Source: Candidatus Sulfotelmatobacter sp. (lineage in GTDB: Bacteria > Acidobacteriota > Terriglobia > Terriglobales > Acidobacteriaceae). From it: DNA of 64,000 nucleotides. Within the stretch, counting starts at the first letter, position 1. Every line of letters begins with the position of its first letter. The notes under the pieces were generated by a model. The model searched no databases and was not told where the DNA came from. It saw only the letters and a list, made by a program, of their open reading frames with translations. Positions 50,677 to 59,687 of this stretch are shown one piece after another. The stretch lies in the NCBI GenBank assembly GCA_017883385.1, contig JADGNQ010000002.1, forward strand, positions 114,734 to 178,733, in the 5' to 3' direction. The position numbers and the translations under genes were made by a program.

Positions 50677-51135
50677 ATGGCCGAAAACAAGCCCCAAACC
50701 TTCGCTAACCACACTCGCTGGGACCCTCTGTTTCATTTCTTCCTTCTCCCTGTTTTTGGTCTCGGGCTGGTCCTGTCCCTGATCCATTTTTTTGCACATC
50801 TCGCCGATAGTGATTTCCGGGACGACATCCACGCTTTTTTGCTGATTCTGCTGGCAGTCGCCCTCTTGACCCTTGTCTTCAAGGTGCGGCTTTATGCCCT
50901 CAAGGTGCAGGATCGCGTCATCCGCCTGGAAGAGCGGCTGCGGCTAACCCAGCTTCTGTCGGAGCCTTTGCGTTCCCGCATCCCGGAATTGACGGAAGGT
51001 CAACTCTGCGGGCTGCGTTTCGCCTCCGATGCTGAGATTCCGAAGCTGGTCGAGCGCACCCTGAAAGAGAAGCTGTCCAGGGCCGACATCAAGAAGTCGA
51101 TCCAGACGTGGCGGCCGGACTATTGGCGAGTGTGA
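50677..51135 (+). CDS. DUF6526-type membrane protein
   Basis: The 152-residue protein has two N-terminal helices (FHFFLLPVFGLGLVLSLIHF, IHAFLLILLAVALLTLVFKV) and a charged cytoplasmic tail (QDRVIRLEERLRLTQLLSEP, ALDQLR-like LVERTLKEKLSRADIKKSI). NHTRWDPLFH at the start and IKSIQTWRPDYWRV-type ending are typical of this uncharacterised family. AAAGGAG lies nine bases before the ATG. The function is unknown. Confidence 0.8.
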   Translation: MAENKPQTFANHTRWDPLFHFFLLPVFGLGLVLSLIHFFAHLADSDFRDDIHAFLLILLAVALLTLVFKVRLYALKVQDRVIRLEERLRLTQLLSEPLRSRIPELTEGQLCGLRFASDAEIPKLVERTLKEKLSRADIKKSIQTWRPDYWRV

Positions 51136-51239
51136 GAAACGGGGGCGGACGTCAGACCTCGGACCTTGTGCACGAAGATAGGCTGGAGGCACCGACAACC
51201 GAGGCGGGAGACTACACATCCAACTTCTGACTTCTGAGG

Positions 51240-51344
51240 GTCAGCGTCGGCTTTTCGGTAACCGTCAGTATCGATGCCGAAGGTAACCTCGCTGGTGCCT
51301 TTTCGGCGATTGACCCCAGCGCGGCCACCGAGTACGATTTTTAG
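51240..51344 (+). pseudogene. Possible C-terminal gene remnant
   Basis: A 34-codon frame reads VSVGFSVTVSIDAEGNLAGA then FSAIDPSAATEYDF and a stop, with no start codon or ribosome-binding site before it. The wording is that of a secreted or extracellular domain end. It may be the tail of a decayed gene or chance coding. The surrounding gap (51136-51397) shows nothing else. Confidence 0.3.
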
Positions 51345-51397
51345 TTAGAATCCACCGGACGCCAACACAGGGAGACACCCGCAACTCATAGAGAAAT

Positions 51398-53413
51398 ATG
51401 CGATTTGCCAACCTCTATGTCCGGACTGCAGTACTTGCCTCGCTGATTCTGGCGGCGTGTGCCTGCCAGACGGCGCACAAACCGGTCGCTCTGCTGCCTC
51501 CCGGCACCGCGCCAGCGCTTAAGCCTTTGGCACCTCCGGCTCCGGCAGCCGTTGCAACCGCTCAGCCCGCTGCAACTCAGGCGGAAGAGGCTGCACAGAA
51601 ACCAGCCTCGGCGGACGCCAGCTCACCGGCATCGCCCGCCCCAGCTTCCGATCCGGTCGCCGATCTCATCGCTCGGGTCGAAAAGGAATACCAGGCAGGA
51701 CTGGCGAACCATCAGGCCGGCAAAGTCGATGACGCCAAGCAGAATTTCGATAGCGCTCTCAATGCCCTGCTGGGCAGCAATCTCGACGTCCGCTCCGACG
51801 AGCGCCTGCAAAAGGAATTCGATCGCGTTGTCGAGGGCGTCAACGAACTCTACCCGGGCGGGACCGGCGCCGAGGGCGAGGCACAGCAAAAAAACGAACC
51901 TGCACCCATCGACGAAACCAACGGCCTTGCTCCTGCCGCCGAGGCTGGGGTCAAAGCCAAAGCCGAGGCTGAGATCAGGTCGACGCGCTCCGATCTGCCG
52001 CTCATGATGACCGACCAGGTTGCGGGCTATATCACCTACTTCTCGGGCCACGGACGCGGGGTCTTCGAGCGCGCCTTTGCCCGCTCGGGCCGCTACCACG
52101 ACATGATCGTCTCGACATTCAAGAAGGAAGGCGTCCCGCAGGATCTGATCTATCTGGCACAAGCCGAATCGGGATTCCACCCGCTGGCAGTATCGCGGGT
52201 TGGCGCTCGCGGCATCTGGCAGTTCATGGCCAGCCGCGGCCGCGGGTACGGTCTCCACCACAGCATGTGGGTGGATGACCGGCAGGACCCCGAGAAATCC
52301 ACTCGCGCTGCCGCCCGCCACCTGAAGGATCTCTACAACCAGTTCGGTGACTGGTATCTAGCGATGGCCGCTTACAACTCCGGGCCAGGTACAGTGCAGG
52401 CTGCCGTAAAGCGTACCGGATACGCCGACTTCTGGGAGCTCTACCGCCGTAACGTGTTGCCGAAGGAAACGCGCAACTACGTGCCTATCATTCTGGCCGT
52501 GACCATCATGACCAAGAACCCGTCGCAGTACGGATTGGAAGACGTGGTGATGGATCGTCCGGCGGACTATCACACGGTGACGATCAATTATCCGGTTGAC
52601 CTGCGCCTGGTTGCCGAGTGCGTGAACTCGACGGCGCCCGAGCTGCAAGACCTGAATCCGAGCCTGTTGCGGCTGACGACGCCGCGGGAGGGGCAGTTCG
52701 AGCTTCACCTGCCGGCCGGCACCAAAGATCAATACGACACCGCCATCGCCTCGATCCCGACCGACATGCGGCTGTGGTGGCGCTATCACACGGTTCACGC
52801 GGGAGACACGCTGGCTTCCCTGGCCCACACGTACCACACCACCGCGAAGACGATCACGGAAGTCAATCACCTAGACAGCCCCGAACTGGAAGCCGACGCG
52901 AAGCTGGTCATCCCGGTCGCGCCCGGCAAGCATCCGTTGAGCGACGCCGCGACTTACGCCCGCCGCATCACGCGCTACAAAGTCCGTAAGGGCGACACGG
53001 TCGACAGCGTAGCCGAGAACTTCGGCGTTTCGCCGCAGATGCTTCGCCGTTGGAACGGTCTCCGCGGCAACAGCCTCAGCGGACGCCGCGTACTCGCCCT
53101 GCATCTGCCGGTTTCGCCCAGCGCACACGATGCAGAAGTGGCGGCATCCCGGACAAAGTCGAAACGACCGAAAACCACAGAGACGGCGACAACCAAACCG
53201 CCAGCTACCAAGTCCGCGCAGATTGAACGGCTCAAGACCGGAGACGAAGAGACTACACAGGCCGCAGTCGTTCACCACAAAGTGAAGATCGGCGAGACTC
53301 TCTATTCGATTGCCAACGCCTACCGCACCACCGTCGCCGCCCTCAAGCGCGACAACCGCAACGTCGCGGTGCTGCACCCCGGCATGATCCTGATCGTGCA
53401 GCACGCCCGCTAG
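51398..53413 (+). CDS. Membrane-bound lytic murein transglycosylase with LysM repeats (MltD type)
   Basis: The 671-residue protein starts with a lipoprotein signal (VLASLILAACAC). An Ala/Pro linker and a helical region precede the SLT domain at about residues 235-370: IYLAQAESGFHPLAVSRVGA with the catalytic glutamate, GARGIWQFMASRGRGYGL and YLAMAAYNSGPGTVQAAVK. Three LysM domains follow (YHTVHAGDTLASLAHTYHTT, YKVRKGDTVDSVAENFGVS, HKVKIGETLYSIANAYRTT). It cleaves glycan strands in the periplasm while LysM holds it to peptidoglycan. Confidence 0.95.
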   Translation: MRFANLYVRTAVLASLILAACACQTAHKPVALLPPGTAPALKPLAPPAPAAVATAQPAATQAEEAAQKPASADASSPASPAPASDPVADLIARVEKEYQAGLANHQAGKVDDAKQNFDSALNALLGSNLDVRSDERLQKEFDRVVEGVNELYPGGTGAEGEAQQKNEPAPIDETNGLAPAAEAGVKAKAEAEIRSTRSDLPLMMTDQVAGYITYFSGHGRGVFERAFARSGRYHDMIVSTFKKEGVPQDLIYLAQAESGFHPLAVSRVGARGIWQFMASRGRGYGLHHSMWVDDRQDPEKSTRAAARHLKDLYNQFGDWYLAMAAYNSGPGTVQAAVKRTGYADFWELYRRNVLPKETRNYVPIILAVTIMTKNPSQYGLEDVVMDRPADYHTVTINYPVDLRLVAECVNSTAPELQDLNPSLLRLTTPREGQFELHLPAGTKDQYDTAIASIPTDMRLWWRYHTVHAGDTLASLAHTYHTTAKTITEVNHLDSPELEADAKLVIPVAPGKHPLSDAATYARRITRYKVRKGDTVDSVAENFGVSPQMLRRWNGLRGNSLSGRRVLALHLPVSPSAHDAEVAASRTKSKRPKTTETATTKPPATKSAQIERLKTGDEETTQAAVVHHKVKIGETLYSIANAYRTTVAALKRDNRNVAVLHPGMILIVQHAR

Positions 53414-53661
53414 GCTTAGGGTCTAACTCCTAACCAGAGATCACGGAACCTGGAAGCTACGAATCTCGAGGGCCAGCATTCGCAAGGATGACTGAGACCT
53501 GCAGGAGCACCAGCCAGTTTCTGCCGTCTCCACGCAGCGACTGCTTCCCGACGCGGGAAGAGCTGACGTTTCTTGGCCGCCCTGATCGACTCCGCCCCTC
53601 TCGCGGCGTACAATTCTCTTCGACTCTCGGCCCCTATATCAAAACTACCGAAGGAGAACTC

Positions 53662-53964
53662 ATGCGAATCACTAAGGCGCTTATCGTGCTGCTCGTCATC
53701 GCGCTGTCGGCCTCTCTCGCTTTGCCTGTATTTGCGCAAGACGGAGGCGCCACCTACAAAGCCAAGTGTGCCAGTTGCCATGGTCCGGAAGGCCAAGGCA
53801 AGATCGGTCCGGCACTGAAGGGCACCAGCCTGACCGCGGATCAAATTGCCGACCTGCTCACCAAGGGCAATGACGCCAAGAAACCGCCTCATAAGAAAGC
53901 TCTGGCCAGCCTGTCTGCTGACGACGCCAAGGCTGTGGCCGACTTCGTGAAAACGTTGAAATAA
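53662..53964 (+). CDS. Small periplasmic c-type cytochrome
   Basis: The 100-residue protein starts at the ATG at 53662 with AAGGAG seven bases upstream. A signal peptide (ALIVLLVIALSASLALPVFA) is followed by one haem site, KCASCHGPEGQGKIGPALKG (C-x2-C-H), and a C-terminal helix DDAKAVADFVKTLK. No clear distal methionine is visible near the C-terminus, so the axial ligand is uncertain. It probably carries electrons in the periplasm. It stands alone, followed by a hairpin. Confidence 0.9.
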   Translation: MRITKALIVLLVIALSASLALPVFAQDGGATYKAKCASCHGPEGQGKIGPALKGTSLTADQIADLLTKGNDAKKPPHKKALASLSADDAKAVADFVKTLK

Positions 53965-53992
53965 GCGGCGCCATACTCGGCTCCGGCACTGA

Positions 53993-54023
53993 AACGCCCT
54001 CGACGTCGTATATCGAGGGCGTT
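53993..54023 (+). terminator. Hairpin after the cytochrome gene
   Basis: AACGCCCTCGA (53993-54003) and TCGAGGGCGTT (54013-54023) form a perfect 11-bp stem with a nine-base loop. The T-run is poor, so it may terminate weakly. Confidence 0.55.
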
Positions 54024-54184
54024 GCTGTATCCGTGATGAAAGAGGTCTTCGGCGCTACCGTTCCGCCGCTTTCTGAAGTTTTTTTACACTCTTTTCATCC
54101 GCCATTCATTGTGCTGTCACCTGGCATTGATTTTCCTCTGCTACTTCTCAGAGCGTCGTCTCAAATCCCCCCGGAGGAAAACTC

Positions 54185-55873
54185 ATGAGTCTCTCCCGCA
54201 GACCTGGTGTCGGCCTGTCGGCCCTCGCTCTTCTGCTCGCAGTGTCCTCGGCTGTCGCCCAGGACCGCAGCAACGATAACGGCAAGGATCACAACTCCAG
54301 CCCCATCAAGCACGTGCTCCTTATCAGCATCGACGGCATGCACTCGCTCGATCTCGCCAACTGCTCCAAAGGCATCGACACGGTGAACAGCGGCGCCCCC
54401 TACTGCCCCGCCCTCGCGGCCCTGGCCCGGCACGGCGTGAATTACCTGCAGGCGCAGACTCCTCGGCCCTCGGACTCCTTCCCCGGCCTCACGGCGCTGG
54501 TCACCGGGGCTAATCCGCGCACTTCGGGCATGTACTACGACGTCAGCTATGACCGCAAGCTTTCCCCACCCTTCGCCACCACCCCCTACGGCATCGTCGG
54601 CGGTCCCGGCCTGTGCCCCAGCGTTAAAGGCACCCAGGTTGGCCTCGACGAAGAAATTGACGCGGACCTCACCCAGATCAACGGAGGCGGTGGCATTAAT
54701 ACCGACTACCTGCCGCGCGACTCTAGCAGGGGTTGCACTCCGGTCTATCCCCACAACTGGATCCGCACCAACACCATCTTCGAAGTGGTCCGGCAGAACG
54801 GCGGCTACACGGCGTGGACCGACAAACATCCCTCCTATGAGTGGACCAATGGCCCCAGCGGCGTCGGCGTCAACGACTTCTACGGCCCTGAGATCAACTC
54901 GTCCGCCGTGCCTCTCGTGACCACCGGATATAACGTCCCTTCCTGCCACACTCTTCCCGACACGACCTCAACCGCTGACTGGACCACCAGTTTCCAGAAC
55001 ATCCAGTGCTACGACACACTGCACGTCCAGGCCATCCTGAACGAGATCAATGGCAAGAGCCATGATGGCTCTCGGACCACCCAGGTCCCCACGCTGTTCG
55101 GCGCTAACTTTCAGGCTGTCAGCGTCGGCCAGAAGCTGGTCGAGAAGTCGATCGGCACGACGGGCGGCTACCTCGACGCACTGGGCACGCCCAGCCCATC
55201 TCTGCTCAGCGAAATCGAGTTCGTGGACGCCTCCATCGGTAAGTTCGTGAACGCGCTAAAGAAGCAGGATCTGTACGACTCCACTCTCATCGTCATCACC
55301 GCCAAGCACGGCCAGTCGCCCATCGACCCCACTGCTTTACTGCGGATTCCCGGCGACAATTCCGCGCTGAACTCGCCCGCTGGCATCCTATCTCCGGCTG
55401 GCGTCGGCCCCGGCCTTCCGGTTGCCCAGGCCATCGAGGACGACGTCTCCCTGATCTGGCTCACCGACCAGACCCAGACGACGGCAGACGCGCTCACCTT
55501 GGCGGCCAATCGCGCCACCTTCGGCGCAGGCGAAATCTTCGCCGGAAACTCGCTCAAGCTGTCGTTCTCTGACCCTGCCATCGACTCCCGCACCCCGGAC
55601 ATCATCGTCGCCCCCAACGTCGGCGTGGTGTACACCGGGGGCACCAAGAAAGTCTCCGAGCATGGCGGATTCGCCAACGACGACCGCAACGTCCTGCTGA
55701 TCGTTTCCAACCCCAGCCTCTCGCCCAGCACCTACACCGGGGCGGTCGAGACCCGGCAGGTCGCGCCCACCGTCCTCCAGGCTCTGGGGATCAACCCCAG
55801 TTCCCTGCAAGCGGTACAGAAGGAAGGCACCGAAGTCCTGCCCGGCCTGCCCTTGAACAGCGGCAGAAAGTAG
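54185..55873 (+). CDS. Secreted alkaline-phosphatase-superfamily phosphodiesterase
   Basis: The 562-residue protein starts with a signal peptide (GLSALALLLAVSSAVAQ). The metal and nucleophile sites of the nucleotide pyrophosphatase/phosphodiesterase group are present: HVLLISIDGMHSLD, RPSDSFPGLTALVTG (Ser/Thr nucleophile region), YTAWTDKHPSYEW, LIVITAKHGQSP and VSEHGGFANDDRNV. It probably hydrolyses phosphate diesters or monoesters outside the cytoplasm. The substrate is not clear. CGGAGG precedes the ATG. A minor oddity is the long insertion with several cysteines between the first two site groups. Confidence 0.9.
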   Translation: MSLSRRPGVGLSALALLLAVSSAVAQDRSNDNGKDHNSSPIKHVLLISIDGMHSLDLANCSKGIDTVNSGAPYCPALAALARHGVNYLQAQTPRPSDSFPGLTALVTGANPRTSGMYYDVSYDRKLSPPFATTPYGIVGGPGLCPSVKGTQVGLDEEIDADLTQINGGGGINTDYLPRDSSRGCTPVYPHNWIRTNTIFEVVRQNGGYTAWTDKHPSYEWTNGPSGVGVNDFYGPEINSSAVPLVTTGYNVPSCHTLPDTTSTADWTTSFQNIQCYDTLHVQAILNEINGKSHDGSRTTQVPTLFGANFQAVSVGQKLVEKSIGTTGGYLDALGTPSPSLLSEIEFVDASIGKFVNALKKQDLYDSTLIVITAKHGQSPIDPTALLRIPGDNSALNSPAGILSPAGVGPGLPVAQAIEDDVSLIWLTDQTQTTADALTLAANRATFGAGEIFAGNSLKLSFSDPAIDSRTPDIIVAPNVGVVYTGGTKKVSEHGGFANDDRNVLLIVSNPSLSPSTYTGAVETRQVAPTVLQALGINPSSLQAVQKEGTEVLPGLPLNSGRK

Positions 55874-56043
55874 CCCGCGGCTCCCCCATCCTTGCGGGTT
55901 CCATGCGCAAGGGTGGGGAGTTTGACTTTATGAACCGACAGAGAATGCGATCCTTCTTTTTCCCTTTCCTTCCCCCGCCCGCTGTGATAACAGGATAGCC
56001 AGCAGACTGTATCCGCAGTCCTTGCAGCCTGCACGGAATGTCG

Positions 56044-56052
56044 TGCTATAAT
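56044..56052 (+). promoter_or_regulatory. Extended -10 promoter of the histone-like gene
   Basis: TGCTATAAT is a perfect extended -10 with TTGCAG 19 bases before the hexamer. The leader to the ATG at 56155 would be about 95 bases and includes AGGAGGAG close to the start. Confidence 0.55.
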
Positions 56053-56154
56053 CGCGCGCCGTTCCAGCAAGCAGTTTCGGTGGTCTTTTAAATTTCTCGT
56101 GCCCGCAGCCAGGGCGCGCTGTCAGCACCCGGCCGCCACTGATCAGGAGGAGTA

Positions 56155-56562
56155 ATGACGTTCTACGATCCCACGCTCTACGGACGTGATGAAGAAGACG
56201 AATTCGGCGACAGCGGCGCTTACAGCGAGTCGCTGGAAGAAGATTTTGAGGAAGAAGAAGAGGAAGAAGCTGGCCTGCCGGAACCGGAATCAATAACTCC
56301 GGCCCCCGCTGCCACACCTGCGCCTTCCGCACCCAAGCCTGCACCACCTGCCGGTGGAGGCGGTGCGCCGAAGAAGCCCGCTGCCAAGAAGCCTGCCGCC
56401 AAGAAGCCCGCCGCCAAGAAGAAAGCGGCGAAAAGGCCCGCGAAGAAGGCCGCAAAGAAGAAGCCGGCCAAGAAGAAAGCAGCAAAGAAACCCGCGAAAA
56501 AAACCGCCAAAAAGGTGGCGAAGAAGAAGCCGGCCAAGAAGAAAGGCAAGAAGCGTCGTTAA
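56155..56562 (+). CDS. Bipolar histone-H1-like protein (acidic head, Lys/Ala/Pro tail)
   Basis: The 135-residue protein has an acidic N-terminal third (DEEDEFGDSGAYSESLEEDF then EEEEEEEAG), a Pro/Ala hinge, and a C-terminal half made of KKPAAKKPAAKK and KKPAKKKAAKK units like eukaryotic histone H1 and bacterial HupB or Hc-type tails. The tail should bind DNA or RNA without sequence preference. The acidic head could shield it or bind a partner. AGGAGGAG precedes the ATG, an extended -10 lies upstream and a terminator follows, so it is a well-expressed single gene. Confidence 0.85.
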   Translation: MTFYDPTLYGRDEEDEFGDSGAYSESLEEDFEEEEEEEAGLPEPESITPAPAATPAPSAPKPAPPAGGGGAPKKPAAKKPAAKKPAAKKKAAKRPAKKAAKKKPAKKKAAKKPAKKTAKKVAKKKPAKKKGKKRR

Positions 56563-56605
56563 GTCAGTGGCTGGTCCCGAGCGCCTCCGCTTGGCACCAA
56601 GATCG

Positions 56606-56635
56606 AACCGCGCCCGTAACGGGCGCGGTTTTTTC
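56606..56635 (+). terminator. Rho-independent terminator after the histone-like gene
   Basis: AACCGCGCCCG (56606-56616) and CGGGCGCGGTT (56620-56630) pair perfectly around TAA, followed by TTTT. Confidence 0.85.
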
Positions 56636-56709
56636 TTGCCGTCAGAGCCCCAGCCCCAAAGCTGCGGCTCTTGCCCGTATGACTGTTTGATTCAGGCTGG
56701 GGCAGGCCC

Positions 56710-57327
56710 CTAGCGAGTGCCGAGCTTGAAGACAACTCCCACCACGGCTCGGAGATTGTTTTGGCCCTGCAGTTTGTCGGCGGAATCAACAAATGTGGTA
56801 CGCAGGTAGTCAGCACTGCCGCGGAACGCGAATCTGCGTGACAAGTCATACTCGACTCCAGCTCCGAGAGCGTACCCCAACCGAGTCACTTGCCCGCCCA
56901 GGAACGTCGTTGGGCTGGTTGGCACGGCGCTGTCCACGCGGCTGGCGCCAAACAGGGCGTGCGTAAAAATGCGCGCGTTTCCGCGATCCGCCACATAAAA
57001 CACGGGACCCGCCAGGAGATTCAAGACACTCCCGCCGTGCCCGGTGGAGAGAACATTGCCCGTACGAGAGTAGCTCGAATCCAGCGTCGCGCCCCAGCGC
57101 TCGGTGATGTTGACCACGATGTTGGCGTCGGCACCGTTAAGGCCAACACGTGACGCCGAGGGCATGTTCAGGCTGACGTATGCATAGCCGGCACTGACCT
57201 CGAAGATCGGAGCGGTAGCGGCAATCGGAGTTCTCGCTTTGGTTTCCGTCTGCGCCACAACTGGAGCGACAAGAACGAAGAGGCCAAAAACGAGCAAGAA
57301 CCCGAGCGTTTTTCCGAAATTTCCCAT
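56710..57327 (-). CDS. Outer-membrane beta-barrel protein (OmpA/OmpW-like)
   Basis: The 205-residue protein has a signal peptide (LGFLLVFGLFVLVAPVVAQ) and a small barrel built of alternating strands: FEVSAGYAYVSLNMPSASRV, WGATLDSSYSRTGN, LNLLAGPVFYVADRGNARIF, GYALGAGVEYDLSRRFAFRG and ADYLRTTFVDS. The last residues VVGVVFKLGTR resemble a barrel end. No OmpA peptidoglycan domain is present. It probably serves as a small porin or surface protein. AAGGG lies seven bases before the ATG. Confidence 0.85.
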   Translation of the reverse strand: MGNFGKTLGFLLVFGLFVLVAPVVAQTETKARTPIAATAPIFEVSAGYAYVSLNMPSASRVGLNGADANIVVNITERWGATLDSSYSRTGNVLSTGHGGSVLNLLAGPVFYVADRGNARIFTHALFGASRVDSAVPTSPTTFLGGQVTRLGYALGAGVEYDLSRRFAFRGSADYLRTTFVDSADKLQGQNNLRAVVGVVFKLGTR

Positions 57328-57437
57328 TCAAATTCCCTTGGCTACCTCACCCGCGGTGCCGCGAGCGTGTCGAAAACCGAGGATAGCATTGTCAGTGCAG
57401 TCCGGTGCTTCATCAAGGTGACGTGGGTAACCCGATG

Positions 57438-57443
57438 TATAAT
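57438..57443 (+). promoter_or_regulatory. TATAAT -10 element before the prolyl oligopeptidase gene
   Basis: A perfect TATAAT preceded by TG lies 28 bases before the ATG at 57472. The -35 is unclear. Confidence 0.45.
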
Positions 57444-57471
57444 TCCCCGCCGCCCCCGGAAAGGCCTGTCT

Positions 57472-59661
57472 ATGAAAGCAACTCGCCTCCCGCAGACTTT
57501 TCTGTCCGTCTGCCTTATTGCCATCTCCGCGTTCGCGCAAAACTCGTCCATCCCGAAGCCGCCCGACACACCCGAGCATCCCGTAACGGACGAATACCAG
57601 GGCGTCAAAATTGCTGACGATTATCGCTGGCTCGAAAACTGGGACGACGCTGCCGTCAAGCAGTGGAGCGCCGCTGAGAATGCGCGCACCCGCGAGTATT
57701 TCGACCACCTGTCGACACGCCCCGCCATCCGGGCGCGGGTCGCGCAACTGATCGCGGCCAGTTCGGCAGCGTTCTACGATCTGCAATTCCGCGGGGGAAT
57801 GCTGTTTGCTCAGAAATATCAGCCACCGCAGCAGCAGCCCGTGCTCGTGGTCCTGCGTTCGGCCGACGATCCCGCCAGCACGAAAGTTGTCTTCGATCCC
57901 AACTCGACGAGTAATAAGGGATCAGTCTCGGTGGATTTCTACGTGCCTTCCTTCGGCGGCAAGTACGTGGCCGCCGCGCTTTCGGAAAACGGCTCGGAGG
58001 ACAGCGCTGCCCACGTCTTCGAAGTCTCCACGGGAAAAGAACTTTCTGACGTCGTACCCCGAGTGAACTTCGCTACGGCCGCGGGCAGTATCGCATGGAA
58101 GGCCGACAGCTCCGGCTTCTACTACACGCGCTATCCGCAGGGCAGCGAACGCCCCCCGGAAGACGCCAACTTCTACCAGCAGATCTTTTTTCATAAACTC
58201 GGAAACGATCCCAGGGAAGACACCTACGTCATCGGCAAAGATTTTCCGCGTATCGCCGAAATTCAACTCCGCGCCAGCGACGACGGACGCTGGCTGCTGG
58301 CCGCCGTCGGCAATGGCGACGGCGGCCAGTTCGCGCACTACCTCATGGATGCGGACGGTAAGTGGACTCAACTCACGCACTTCGAGGACGGGATCGTCTC
58401 GGTGAAGTTCGGCTCTGATCAGGCGCTCTATCTGCTCTCGCGCAATGGTGCCCCGCGTGGTCAGATTCTGCGCCTGCCCCTGGCGCATCTTAATCTCGCG
58501 CAAGCCAAGGTCGTGGTTCCGCAAAGCGCGGGCTCCGGTTCGAGCGCCGACGAAAGCGATCGCGCCTCCATCGAGAGCTTCATTCCGACCTGGGGACATC
58601 TCTACGTGATCGACATCATGGGAGGTCCGTCGCGGGTGCGCGTCTTCGACAATCACGGCAAAGTTCTGCCTGCGCCGCCTCTGCCGCCGATCTCGGCCGT
58701 TTATGGCGGAGTTCCCATCGGCGGTGGCGATGTGCTCTTCGACACAACCACCTATCTCGATCCGCCCGCGTGGTACCGTTTTGATGCCGCCAGCGGAAAA
58801 GCCGTCCGGACTGCGCTGTTCGAAACCTCGGCGGTGAAATTCGATGACGCGGAAGTCGTCCGCGACTTTGCCATCTCCAAGGACGGCACACGCGTTCCCG
58901 TCAACATCATCCGGCGCAAAGGAACGAAGCTTGACGGCTCGCATCCCGCGCTGCTCACCGGATACGGCGGCTACGGCATCAGCACGAAGCCATTTTTTCA
59001 GGGATTCTTCGCGCGCCTCTGGCTCGACCAGGGCGGTATTTTCGTGGACACCAATCTGCGCGGCGGCGCCGAGTACGGCGAAGAGTGGCACAGCGCCGGC
59101 AATCTTACGCACAAGCAGAATGTCTTCGACGATTTCATTGCCTGCGCCCAGTACCTCATCGACCAGAAGTACACTTCGCCCGCGCATCTCGCCATCATGG
59201 GAGGCAGCAACGGCGGCCTGCTCATGGGCGCAGCCTTCACTCAGCGCCCCGATTTGTTCCGCGCGGTGGTTTCGTTTGTTGGCATCTACGACATGCTGCG
59301 CGTCGAACTTGATCCCAACGGCGCTTTTAACGTCACCGAGTTTGGCACAGTGAAGGATCCCGGCCAGTTCAAGGCGCTCTACGCCTACTCGCCCTATCAT
59401 CACGTGAAAGACGGCACCGCCTATCCGGCGATTCTGATGCCGACCGGGGAAAACGATCACCGCGTCAATCCCATGGAGTCCCGCAAGATGACGGCGCGCC
59501 TGCAGGCCGCCAGCAGTTCCGATCATCCCATCTTGCTGCGCACCACATCGAGCGCCGGACACGGCATCGGCACCGCCCTCGATGAACAGATTGAGGAAGA
59601 GGCCGACGTCTTCAGCTTTCTGTTCGATCAGCTGGGGATCAAGTACATGCCGGGAAAGTGA
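57472..59661 (+). CDS. Prolyl oligopeptidase family serine peptidase, secreted
   Basis: The 729-residue protein starts at the ATG at 57472 with AAAGG upstream. A signal peptide (TFLSVCLIAISAFAQ) leads to the typical opening HPVTDEYQGVKIADDYRWLE. A seven-bladed propeller fills the middle and the hydrolase domain the last third: HPALLTGYGGYGISTKPFFQ, GGIFVDTNLRGGAEYGEEWH, AIMGGSNGGLLMGAAF with the nucleophile serine, ILMPTGENDHRVNPMESRKM (aspartate) and TTSSAGHGIGTALDE (histidine). It cleaves short peptides after proline in the periplasm. All triad residues are present. Confidence 0.95.
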   Translation: MKATRLPQTFLSVCLIAISAFAQNSSIPKPPDTPEHPVTDEYQGVKIADDYRWLENWDDAAVKQWSAAENARTREYFDHLSTRPAIRARVAQLIAASSAAFYDLQFRGGMLFAQKYQPPQQQPVLVVLRSADDPASTKVVFDPNSTSNKGSVSVDFYVPSFGGKYVAAALSENGSEDSAAHVFEVSTGKELSDVVPRVNFATAAGSIAWKADSSGFYYTRYPQGSERPPEDANFYQQIFFHKLGNDPREDTYVIGKDFPRIAEIQLRASDDGRWLLAAVGNGDGGQFAHYLMDADGKWTQLTHFEDGIVSVKFGSDQALYLLSRNGAPRGQILRLPLAHLNLAQAKVVVPQSAGSGSSADESDRASIESFIPTWGHLYVIDIMGGPSRVRVFDNHGKVLPAPPLPPISAVYGGVPIGGGDVLFDTTTYLDPPAWYRFDAASGKAVRTALFETSAVKFDDAEVVRDFAISKDGTRVPVNIIRRKGTKLDGSHPALLTGYGGYGISTKPFFQGFFARLWLDQGGIFVDTNLRGGAEYGEEWHSAGNLTHKQNVFDDFIACAQYLIDQKYTSPAHLAIMGGSNGGLLMGAAFTQRPDLFRAVVSFVGIYDMLRVELDPNGAFNVTEFGTVKDPGQFKALYAYSPYHHVKDGTAYPAILMPTGENDHRVNPMESRKMTARLQAASSSDHPILLRTTSSAGHGIGTALDEQIEEEADVFSFLFDQLGIKYMPGK

Positions 59662-59687
59662 CCTTCGAGGGAGCAGCCGCGGAGAAA

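Noticed and set aside
54161..54949. 262-codon open frame on the minus strand
   Set aside because: Antisense to the start of the secreted phosphodiesterase; Gly/Val/Ala-rich shadow.
57922..59562. 546-codon open frame on the minus strand
   Set aside because: Antisense to the prolyl oligopeptidase, whose catalytic motifs are complete on the plus strand.
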